64,000 nucleotides of DNA from Hallella multisaccharivorax DSM 17128 (GTDB taxonomy: Bacteria; Bacteroidota; Bacteroidia; Bacteroidales; Bacteroidaceae): contig NZ_GL945017.1 in assembly GCF_000218235.1 (NCBI RefSeq), positions 2,111,557-2,175,556 on the forward strand, in the 5' to 3' direction. The notes beneath the pieces were generated by a model. The model was not told where the DNA came from and searched no databases. It saw nothing but the letters and a program-made list of their open reading frames with translations. Shown here piece after piece: positions 17,503 to 24,913 of this stretch (positions are counted from its first letter, which is position 1; each line of letters opens with the position of its first letter). A program made the translations under genes and the position numbers.

Positions 17503-17658
17503 GTGTACTCCTTTAACACCACAAAGGTACTAATTTTATGTGAAAAAGATGAATCAAATAGCAAATATTTATCTAACAATTAGTAAGTTATAATTATTCA
17601 GCAAACACTAAATAAATCGAAACATCGATTAGTTTTACAAACATAATACCAAAAATGA

Positions 17659-18222
17659 TTATTCTTCCAACCAGTTTCTCACAATTTGATGTCCAAGTGG
17701 TGTAAGTACGCTCTCAGGATGAAACTGGATGCCATGGATAGAATATTCTCGATGGCGTAGAGCCATAATATTCCCATCAGGACTGACTGCAGTCACTTCA
17801 AGACAATCTGGGAGACTATCTTTACTGACCACCCAACTGTGATAACGTCCCACCTTAAAATGTGTAGGAAGTCCCTGAAAAATAGGATCGTTGGAGAAAT
17901 GTTCACAATCGGTCGCAACCCCATGGTAGACTTCCGATAGGTTTTCTAATTTAGCGCCAAACACTTCTCCGATTGCCTGATGACCGAGACAGACTCCAAG
18001 CATTGGCTTTCTGCCTGCATAAGAACGGATGACATCAAGCAACAACCCGGCCTCAGAAGGAATGCCAGGTCCAGGAGACAGTATAACTTTGTCGTACTTC
18101 TCCAACAACGGCAATTCAAACTGATCATTACGAACCACATCAGCCTCTGCACCTAATTCTTTAACAAGGTGAGCCAGATTATATGTGAAAGAATCATAGT
18201 TGTCAATGATAATTATTCTCAT
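17659..18222 (-). CDS. trpG: Anthranilate synthase component II (glutamine amidotransferase)
   Basis: A 187-residue class I glutamine amidotransferase that supplies ammonia to TrpE. The nucleophile is in LGVCLGHQAIGE (Cys about residue 78), the oxyanion segment is LSPGPGIPSE, and the catalytic His-Glu pair is in IQFHPESVLTP. Its start overlaps the trpE stop by 4 bases (ATGA), so it is the last gene of the operon and translationally coupled. It could also serve folate synthesis, but the operon context fixes tryptophan. Confidence 0.95.
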   Translation of the reverse strand: MRIIIIDNYDSFTYNLAHLVKELGAEADVVRNDQFELPLLEKYDKVILSPGPGIPSEAGLLLDVIRSYAGRKPMLGVCLGHQAIGEVFGAKLENLSEVYHGVATDCEHFSNDPIFQGLPTHFKVGRYHSWVVSKDSLPDCLEVTAVSPDGNIMALRHREYSIHGIQFHPESVLTPLGHQIVRNWLEE

Positions 18223-19628
18223 AGTTTCTCTGCTTCTTTTATTGCTTTTACCAATGCCCCAAGCTTATTGTTACACTCCTGCAACTCGTATTCATCATTG
18301 CTCTTTGCCGTAACTCCTGAGCCTGCCTGAAACCACAACTCACCATTACGACTGATGAATGTACGGATAACGATAGCCTGGTTAAGATCTCCATTAAGAC
18401 TGATAGAACCAATACAGCCCCCATAAGCCCCCCGATTATGAGGCTCCATCCCATTGATCAACTGTAGTGCGCGCACTTTGGGTGCCCCGCTTAGTGTACC
18501 AGCAGGAAAAGTATCAATAAATTCAAGTATATGATCTGCACCTTCATTGAGCTCACCACTCACACGGCTCACCAAATGAATCACGTGACTGTAATATTGC
18601 ATATCCTTATAAAAATCCACCTTAACGTTGTAGCAGTTTCGGCTCAGATCGTTGCGTGCCAAATCCACAAGCATAACATGCTCGGCATTCTCCTTAGGAT
18701 CATTGCGCAAGAACTCAGCGTTTCGCCGGTCCTGCTCACCGTTTCCCGTCCGCTTCGTCGTGCCGGCAATAGGGTCTATATACGCTTTGTTTCCAACAAT
18801 GCGATTGTGAGTCTCCGGTGAAGAACCAAAAATGCGGTATCCTCCAAAATCAAAATAGAAGAGATAGGGACTCGGATTGATAGAACGTAAGGCCCTGTAT
18901 AGCTTAAAGTCGTCACCTTCATAACGCTGGATAAACCGCCGGCTGATGACGATCTGAAAAACATCCCCCCTCATACAATGCTTCACACAGCGCCTCACAT
19001 TCGCCTTATGCTCCTCATCTGTAAGCGTAGATGTCACCTCACCAATGGGATGGAAGTCGAACGGCTTGATACTCGATTTGTTGGCAGAAGTCAACAAGGC
19101 ATCCAAATCTTTCTCAGTTCCCAAGGTCACAAAGTCAATCATATTATTGAAATGGTCGAATACAATGAGATCCTTGAAGAGAATGTAGAGAATATCTGGG
19201 GCGTCATTGCGCTCCATCGTGGTATCCTTAACAGGTATGTTTTCAAAATATCGCACCGCATTAGCGGAAGTAAAGCCAAATATCCCATAGTATTGGCTTC
19301 CTCTACCCTCCACATGGAAACTGTTGAGAAATCCATTTATCGCTTTTGCCACTGCCAGCTTCGGCGCATCACTATTCTCACTCGACACTTCACGCTTTAT
19401 AGATGATCCATCTGGAAACAGCATTGTTATGATGCCATGCGCCACTTGAATGCTTGCCATAGGGTGAATCCCTATGAAACTTTTAGCATTGTCGTTACCA
19501 TGATAATCAGAACTCTCCATGAGCATAGACTGCGGATAAAGATCACGCAGCCGCATATAAAGGCTCACTGGTGTGTAGAGGTCTCCCAACAGCCTCTTCG
19601 CCGTTGTATGATAGTTAAAACTTACCAT
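18219..19628 (-). CDS. trpE: Anthranilate synthase component I
   Basis: A 469-residue chorismate-binding enzyme making anthranilate with ammonia from TrpG. The C-terminal domain has GDVFQIVISRRFIQRYEG, IAGTTKRTGN, MLVDLARNDLSRNC and AGTLSGAPKVRALQLI, the standard TrpE active-site blocks. The N-terminus holds LMESSDYHGND (about residue 37), matching the LLES feedback-inhibition site for tryptophan, so the enzyme is probably inhibited by tryptophan. It overlaps trpB by 14 bases at its start and trpG by 4 at its end. Confidence 0.96.
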   Translation of the reverse strand: MVSFNYHTTAKRLLGDLYTPVSLYMRLRDLYPQSMLMESSDYHGNDNAKSFIGIHPMASIQVAHGIITMLFPDGSSIKREVSSENSDAPKLAVAKAINGFLNSFHVEGRGSQYYGIFGFTSANAVRYFENIPVKDTTMERNDAPDILYILFKDLIVFDHFNNMIDFVTLGTEKDLDALLTSANKSSIKPFDFHPIGEVTSTLTDEEHKANVRRCVKHCMRGDVFQIVISRRFIQRYEGDDFKLYRALRSINPSPYLFYFDFGGYRIFGSSPETHNRIVGNKAYIDPIAGTTKRTGNGEQDRRNAEFLRNDPKENAEHVMLVDLARNDLSRNCYNVKVDFYKDMQYYSHVIHLVSRVSGELNEGADHILEFIDTFPAGTLSGAPKVRALQLINGMEPHNRGAYGGCIGSISLNGDLNQAIVIRTFISRNGELWFQAGSGVTAKSNDEYELQECNNKLGALVKAIKEAEKL

Positions 19629-20811
19629 AATCTCCTGCCATTTCTTTGTTTTTAAGATAGGTCTCTATGTCCTTGTCACCACGACCGGATACGGTAAGTA
19701 CCACCACATCGTCGGGTTTTAACTGCACCTTGCTGAGAGCAGCTACAGCATGTGCACTCTCTATGGCAGGTATGATACCCTCCATTCGCGTCAGTTCATA
19801 GCCTGCACGTATAGCCTCATCATCATTGATAGCAACGACCTTCTCGCGTCCCGTCTTGGCAAGATATGCATGCATCGGACCAATTCCAGGATAATCGAGA
19901 CCTGCCGAGATGGTGAACGCCTCCTTGATTTGTCCATCGTCGGTCTGCATCACCAAAGTACGTGAGCCATGAACGATACCTTCCGTACCGCAATGGATGG
20001 TTGCGGCAGTATAATCGGTATCAACACCGTGTCCACCAGCTTCAGCCAGCACAATCTTCACACGACTGTCGTTAAGATAGTGGTAAACTGTTCCTGCAGC
20101 ATTACTACCTCCACCCACACAGGCGACAAGATAATCAGGATAATCCTTGCCAGTTTTCTCTTTCAACTGCCATTTCAGCTCTTTGGAGATGACACTCTGA
20201 AGCCGCGCTACAATATCGGGATAAGGATGTGGCCCCATAGTAGAGCCTACAATATAGAATGTTGTCTCAGGATGACAACACCAGTCGCGTATAGCAGCTG
20301 TACAGGCATCGCTCAACGTCATATTACCAGTGGTCACCGGATGCACCTTCGCCCCTAACATGCGCATACGCTCAACGTTGGTGTGCTGTCGCTCCACATC
20401 GGTCTTACCCATAAAAATCTCACACTCCATATTGAACAAGGCACATACCGTCGCTGTCGCTACGCCATGCTGCCCTGCCCCCGTCTCTGCGATAATGCGC
20501 GTTTTACCCATTTTACGCGCCATCAGAATCTGGCCGATGGTGTTGTTGATCTTATGAGCGCCGGTATGGTTGAGATCTTCACGCTTAAGATAGATCTTAC
20601 AGCCGTATTTCTTGCTCATACGGCTGGCGTAGTAGAGTGGCGAAGGCCGGCCGACATAGTCCTTCAGCAAGGAATAATACTCATCTTGAAACTCTTTTGA
20701 CTCAAGTATTTGCTTATATTGATTCTGCAGGTCATGCACCACCTTATATAGTATCTCAGGAATATATGCCCCACCGTACTGACCAAAAAATCCATTTTTA
20801 TCTGGTTCCAT
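19615..20811 (-). CDS. trpB: Tryptophan synthase beta chain
   Basis: A 398-residue PLP enzyme joining indole and serine to give tryptophan. The PLP lysine is in KREDLNHTGAHKINN (about residues 75-89), the phosphate-binding loop is CVGGGSNAAGT, and the terminal part has VLTVSGRGDKD. The N-terminal GQYGGAYIPE is typical. It stands next to trpA (23-base gap), with which it forms the synthase complex, and overlaps the trpE start. Confidence 0.97.
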   Translation of the reverse strand: MEPDKNGFFGQYGGAYIPEILYKVVHDLQNQYKQILESKEFQDEYYSLLKDYVGRPSPLYYASRMSKKYGCKIYLKREDLNHTGAHKINNTIGQILMARKMGKTRIIAETGAGQHGVATATVCALFNMECEIFMGKTDVERQHTNVERMRMLGAKVHPVTTGNMTLSDACTAAIRDWCCHPETTFYIVGSTMGPHPYPDIVARLQSVISKELKWQLKEKTGKDYPDYLVACVGGGSNAAGTVYHYLNDSRVKIVLAEAGGHGVDTDYTAATIHCGTEGIVHGSRTLVMQTDDGQIKEAFTISAGLDYPGIGPMHAYLAKTGREKVVAINDDEAIRAGYELTRMEGIIPAIESAHAVAALSKVQLKPDDVVVLTVSGRGDKDIETYLKNKEMAGDYGKF

Positions 20812-20834
20812 GTCTTTGTTGATTTATATTATCC

Positions 20835-21614
20835 TCATCTATTACTGAGTGCCTCCATAAGTTTATCGAGTGCCTTGTCGGGGTCTTGTGTTTCTCTTAA
20901 GAGGGTAACGAACTTACTACCGATGATGGCACCGGCAGAATTCTGCTGTGCACTCTCCAGTGTCTGCTTATTACTGATGCCAAAGCCTATCATACGCGGG
21001 TTGTGGAGGCTCATAGAGTTGATATGATTGAAATAAGCCACCTTCTTGGTATTAAACTCTTTCTGGGCACCAGTGACACTCGCCGAAGACACCATGTAAA
21101 TGAAACCGTCTGTATTGTCGTCGATAAAATGAATACGCTCATCGCTCGTTTCCGGCGTAATCATCATAATGACACGTATGTCGTAGCGGTCGGCAATAGG
21201 CTTGACGATGTGCTGATAGTCGTCGAAAGGCAGGTCGGGGATAATAACTGCTGACACGCCACTGTCAGCCAGGTCGGCGAAGAACAGCTCATATCCATAA
21301 TGCATAATAGGGTTGAGATAGCCCATGAAGACAAGCGGGATAGAGATTCCATCCTTAATGGTCTTGAGTTGCGAGAGCAGCCGCTTTGTCGTCATGCCGT
21401 TTCTGAGAGCGACAGCACCCGCCGATTGAATGACTGGCCCGTCAGCTAACGGATCACTGAACGGCATGCCCACCTCTACGAAATCGATGCCATGACGCTC
21501 CATGGCTTTAATGACGTCGCCGGTACCGTCCAGTGACGGACAGCCTGCACAGAAATACAGGCTCAGCAACTTCTTATTGCCACGATTGGCAAACAGTTGA
21601 TTGATCTTATTCAT
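20835..21614 (-). CDS. trpA: Tryptophan synthase alpha chain
   Basis: A 259-residue TIM-barrel lyase splitting indole-3-glycerol phosphate to indole, which is channelled to TrpB. The catalytic glutamate is in VEVGMPFSDPLADGP (about residues 46-60), with the second acidic residue in IIPDLPFDDY. The glycine-rich GFGISNKQTLE binds phosphate near the C-terminus. The start overlaps trpF by 4 bases. Confidence 0.95.
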   Translation of the reverse strand: MNKINQLFANRGNKKLLSLYFCAGCPSLDGTGDVIKAMERHGIDFVEVGMPFSDPLADGPVIQSAGAVALRNGMTTKRLLSQLKTIKDGISIPLVFMGYLNPIMHYGYELFFADLADSGVSAVIIPDLPFDDYQHIVKPIADRYDIRVIMMITPETSDERIHFIDDNTDGFIYMVSSASVTGAQKEFNTKKVAYFNHINSMSLHNPRMIGFGISNKQTLESAQQNSAGAIIGSKFVTLLRETQDPDKALDKLMEALSNR

Positions 21615-22318
21615 TGCTCCTTCAGTTTATTTACGAATTCTTGTAGTTTCACCACGTCTTTTAAGGCTGGCTCTGTCTCAAAACGACTGTTGACATCCAC
21701 GCCTGCAAACATCGGGTGATGAACTCTCAACAGATCATCGACATCTTCCGGTCCAATGCCTCCACTCAACAAAAAGGGAGTATTCCCCTTGTAGGCGTCA
21801 AGCGCTGACCAGTCGAAATGCTTTCCACTTCCACCTTTCTCCGGAGTTTTGTAATCAAAGAGAAAGAGGTCTGCAACGCCCTCGAAAGCCTCACACTCTA
21901 CAAAATCAGCGGCTGAGGAAATACCAAATGCTTTGATAAACTTGATGTTACGAACGATATCAGGGACCAGCGTACGCCGGAGATTATCAATAAGCACAGG
22001 AGCCTCGTTGCCATGAAGCTGGATGTAGTCGAGTGAATAATTGTAGACATAAGTCACAATAGTCTGCGGCATCTCATCAACGAAAACGCCTACCCTTTTA
22101 ATACTTTTCGGAAAAATATAATGGCGAGTTCCATCAGCGTTGACGGCATAGTCGAGACGCTCAGGACTGTAATCGGGTAGAATACCTGCTTGAGAACTAA
22201 TCATCTTGACAAAACGCTTACTCCCAGGCCAGAAGTTGAAGCCCATCATATCAATGTCAAGTCCTGCTACATCGCGGATGTTTTGGGCATCCCGCATCCC
22301 ACATACTTTGATGATCAT
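21611..22318 (-). CDS. trpF: Phosphoribosylanthranilate isomerase
   Basis: A 235-residue TIM-barrel enzyme (Amadori rearrangement step). It starts IIKVCGMRDAQNI, where the catalytic Cys lies. QLHGNEAPVLIDNLRR (about residues 97-112) and FLLSGGIGPEDVDDL (about 175-189) give the C-terminal phosphate site and catalytic Asp region. It overlaps trpC and trpA by 4 bases each. The length is typical. Confidence 0.93.
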   Translation of the reverse strand: MIIKVCGMRDAQNIRDVAGLDIDMMGFNFWPGSKRFVKMISSQAGILPDYSPERLDYAVNADGTRHYIFPKSIKRVGVFVDEMPQTIVTYVYNYSLDYIQLHGNEAPVLIDNLRRTLVPDIVRNIKFIKAFGISSAADFVECEAFEGVADLFLFDYKTPEKGGSGKHFDWSALDAYKGNTPFLLSGGIGPEDVDDLLRVHHPMFAGVDVNSRFETEPALKDVVKLQEFVNKLKEQ

Positions 22319-23103
22319 AGGTTGTCAATGAATTGTTTGAGGGCAAGGCCCGGATTGTCTTCTTTCATGAAATGTTCACCCATAAGGAAACCTTTGAAAC
22401 CTGCCTGTCTTAGCTTTAGCACCGTCTCTGGTCTGCTGATGCCGCTCTCACTGACACAACAAGTGCCCTGAGGCAACCGCTCTGCTAAACGGAAACTATT
22501 GCTTACATCTGTCATAAAGGTCCCCAAGTTGCGGTTGTTGATGCCATACATGTCAGGCTCAAGCTCACAATAGTCGAAGTCACGCTCACCGTGCATCTCC
22601 AGCAATGTCTCCAGCCCTAGCTCGTGAGCAAGACGCTGCAAATGCCGGCACTCGTCCATAGTGAGACAAGCGGCAATGAGCAACACCGCCGAGGCACCAC
22701 AATAGCGGGCCTGATAAAGCTGATAATCATCGATGACGAAGTTTTTATAGAGAATGGGCAGCTTGACACCGGCTTCGCGCGTCCGCTGAATAAACTCGTC
22801 GTAGCCACCAAAATATTCGGTATCGGTCAGAATGCTCAAGGCCGTTGCACCATAGTGTTCGTAGAGCAGTGTAACGTCTTCGGGGCGGGCTTCCTTATGA
22901 ATCCAGCCCTTTGAAGGACTTTTGCGTTTAAACTCCGCGATGATACCCGTCGGTGAATCCGTCAGTGCCTTCCGCATAGAAACAGGCTTCCCGTCATCCA
23001 TCATTCTCTGTATGTCGACAGCAAACTGCTGAAGAGGCACATATCGCTTGCGCTCATCTATTTCCTCGCGCTTATGTGCAACTATTTCCTCTAAGATGTC
23101 CAT
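22315..23103 (-). CDS. trpC: Indole-3-glycerol phosphate synthase
   Basis: A 262-residue TIM-barrel enzyme that closes the indole ring. Motifs: IIAEFKRKSPSKGWI (catalytic Glu and Lys, about residues 55-69), LSILTDTEYFGG, PILYKNFVIDDYQ (second Lys), INNRNLGTF and VSESGISRPE. It lies 11 bases after trpD and overlaps trpF by 4 bases. trpC and trpF are separate genes here, not a fusion. Confidence 0.95.
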   Translation of the reverse strand: MDILEEIVAHKREEIDERKRYVPLQQFAVDIQRMMDDGKPVSMRKALTDSPTGIIAEFKRKSPSKGWIHKEARPEDVTLLYEHYGATALSILTDTEYFGGYDEFIQRTREAGVKLPILYKNFVIDDYQLYQARYCGASAVLLIAACLTMDECRHLQRLAHELGLETLLEMHGERDFDYCELEPDMYGINNRNLGTFMTDVSNSFRLAERLPQGTCCVSESGISRPETVLKLRQAGFKGFLMGEHFMKEDNPGLALKQFIDNL

Positions 23104-23114
23104 CGATAGAAACC

Positions 23115-24119
23115 TTATTTGTTAAGCTCGACGAACTTCCGGAAAGTAGCAAGTGCCCTGCCGCTATCAATGCTCTCCTTAGCAATGTCAATGCACTCTG
23201 CAATACCCTTCTTTCCTTTCTCCAACACCTGGATTCCGAAAGCGGCATTCGCCAAAACGATATTCTTCTGGGCGGGCAATGCAGTATTAGTCAGCACATT
23301 ATCAAAAATCTGCTTTGCCTCTTCTTCTGTGGCACCACCTACTATTTCCTCAGGCCTGGCAATACCAAATCCCAAGTCTTCCGGTTTAAAGACGCGTTCA
23401 TAAGTGTTTGTAATCACTTTAAAGTCAGCCGTGAGCGAGATCTCATCGTAACCATCTATACTGTTTACGATGCCGTAGTCGATACCTATCTTTTGATACA
23501 CCTGCTGATAGAGCCTCATCTGGCCAAGCGTCGCAGTGCCCAGCAACTGGCACTGGGGTTTAGAAGGGTTAATAATAGGACCGAGAAGATTGAAGAAAGT
23601 GGGGAAAGGCAGCGCCTTGCGAATGGCACCCACAAACTTCATGGCCTTAGCGAAGAGCTGTGCATGAAGGTAGACAATGCCGCACTCATTGATGGAGCGG
23701 TTGAGCTGGTCGATATCGTCCGTGAAGTTAACGCCATGATTCTTGATGACATTTGACGCTCCACTCACACTCGTTGCGGCATAATTGCCGTGCTTAGCCA
23801 CCTTATATCCGGCACCCGCAATGACAAAACATGCTGTCGTGGAAATATTAAACGTGTTCTTACGGTCGCCTCCGGTACCCACTACGTCAATGTAGCGGTC
23901 ACAATCGAGTGGTACTGGTACGCCGGTCTCCAGAATACCATCACGGAATCCGAGAAGCTCATCCACCGTGATGCCACGCATCTGGATAGCTGTCAGCAAC
24001 GCAGCTATCTCTGCATCATTGAGTTCGCCACGTGTAATAGCGATGAGCAATTCTTTGGTTTCCTCCCTTTTCAACTCCTCATGATTGAGAAGCTGGTTGA
24101 AAATGGCTGTAATATTCAT
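23115..24119 (-). CDS. trpD: Anthranilate phosphoribosyltransferase
   Basis: A 334-residue enzyme transferring phosphoribose from PRPP to anthranilate. Conserved parts: VVGTGGDRKNTFNIST (PRPP binding, about residues 78-93), KHGNYAATSVSGASNV (about 107-122) and FNLLGPIINPSKP (about 162-174). It is the first structural gene of the operon, about 36 bases after the leader terminator, so it is the gene most directly exposed to attenuation. Confidence 0.95.
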   Translation of the reverse strand: MNITAIFNQLLNHEELKREETKELLIAITRGELNDAEIAALLTAIQMRGITVDELLGFRDGILETGVPVPLDCDRYIDVVGTGGDRKNTFNISTTACFVIAGAGYKVAKHGNYAATSVSGASNVIKNHGVNFTDDIDQLNRSINECGIVYLHAQLFAKAMKFVGAIRKALPFPTFFNLLGPIINPSKPQCQLLGTATLGQMRLYQQVYQKIGIDYGIVNSIDGYDEISLTADFKVITNTYERVFKPEDLGFGIARPEEIVGGATEEEAKQIFDNVLTNTALPAQKNIVLANAAFGIQVLEKGKKGIAECIDIAKESIDSGRALATFRKFVELNK

Positions 24120-24155
24120 ATCCCCTATTTATTATATGTGTATGCTCGTTAAGTG

Positions 24156-24200
24156 CAAATAAAAGCAAAGAGGCCTGTCGTGATTCACGGCAGGCCTCTT
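24156..24200 (-). terminator. Intrinsic terminator in the trp leader (attenuator)
   Basis: On the minus strand AAGAGGCCTG (24200-24191) pairs with CAGGCCTCTT (24177-24168), with an inner CGTG/CACG stem and AAT loop. It is followed by TTGCTTTTATTT. It stands between the leader peptide gene and trpD, so it can end transcription before the operon. Confidence 0.9.
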
Positions 24201-24242
24201 CGTTTTTTCTATATCTCTGAAGTATCCATACGGCTCAACCTC

Positions 24243-24302
24243 TCACGACTTCTGAAATCCTGAGTTACGCCACCACCAATATGCAGATACATGATTCATC
24301 AT
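24243..24302 (-). CDS. trpL: Tryptophan leader peptide
   Basis: A 19-codon open frame starting with ATG ATG (24302-24297) and ending with TGA at 24243-24245. It reads MMNHVSAYWWWRNSGFQKS. Three consecutive TGG codons (24278-24270) are far above chance for a short peptide. It lies about 24 bases after the predicted transcription start and 42 bases before the leader terminator, matching leader peptides that sense charged tRNA-Trp by ribosome stalling. No Shine-Dalgarno site is seen, as expected here. It is too short for common gene-calling thresholds. Confidence 0.85.
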   Translation of the reverse strand: MMNHVSAYWWWRNSGFQKS

Positions 24303-24332
24303 GATTTAGACACTTTTTTTATATATTTGTTG

Positions 24333-24363
24333 CAAAATTAGTCATTTCATCTGAAACCGCAAA
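24333..24363 (-). promoter_or_regulatory. trp operon promoter
   Basis: On the minus strand TTTG (24363-24360) is followed after 19 bases by TAATTTTG (24340-24333), the Bacteroidetes primary promoter. Transcription would start near 24327, just before the leader peptide. Confidence 0.82.
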
Positions 24364-24446
24364 CTTTTCTGATGAAAAAATAGTATGATAGCAAGTTTTT
24401 TAATGCTTTTAACTTTGAAATGGCGAATTCAACACATTTGAGGAAG

Positions 24447-24839
24447 AGTAACTATTCAGCTGGCGGGAGTGTGGTCTCTCTATACTTCCTCGCTATCTGT
24501 TAAATTGAAATACAATCCTCTCCAAGTTGCAATCTATAGAGAAGCGAGTTCAGGACCTTACGGACGGATGAGAATAGCCACAGGAAACGCAACGAAGAGT
24601 GTCAGGCGAAGGATATACACGACTTGAAGACTGAGAACAAGCGCCTTAAGAATGAGAATGAGAGACTAAAGGCCTTTCGCAGAGATGCTATACCTATGCG
24701 CTCTCCGAAGGCCTCTCCAAAACACTCTGCGGTTCAAAAGCACCACCTCAGCGACTCAACAATCTTAGCGGCTCTGCGTAAGATTGGACAGCTATCATCA
24801 TTATTATGCAACTGGATCTCGCCCAGCTGAATAGTTACT
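24447..24839 (+). mobile_element. Internally deleted IS66-like element (MITE-like)
   Basis: The ends are near-perfect inverted repeats of about 20 bases: AGTAACTATTCAGCTGGCG at 24447 and its mirror CCCAGCTGAATAGTTACT ending at 24839. Inside is a decayed frame encoding a leucine-zipper-like segment, LKTENKRLKNENERLK, as in the N-terminus of IS66 TnpC proteins, interrupted by stops and frame changes. The whole element is only about 390 bases, so it needs help from an intact relative to move. The flanking 8 bases do not match, so no target duplication remains. The exact family is inferred. Confidence 0.6.
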
Positions 24840-24860
24840 AAGCGGCTGTATTCTCAGGTA

Positions 24861-24897
24861 AAAAATAAGGGCAGCCACAAGAACTACCCTATTTTTA
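24861..24897 (-). terminator. Terminator of the glycogen operon
   Basis: On the minus strand AAAATAGGGTAG pairs with CTGCCCTTATTTT, with one bulge, followed by a T-rich stretch. It lies just after the glgP stop at 24914. Confidence 0.75.
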
Positions 24898-24913
24898 TGA
24901 GCATAAAACACGC

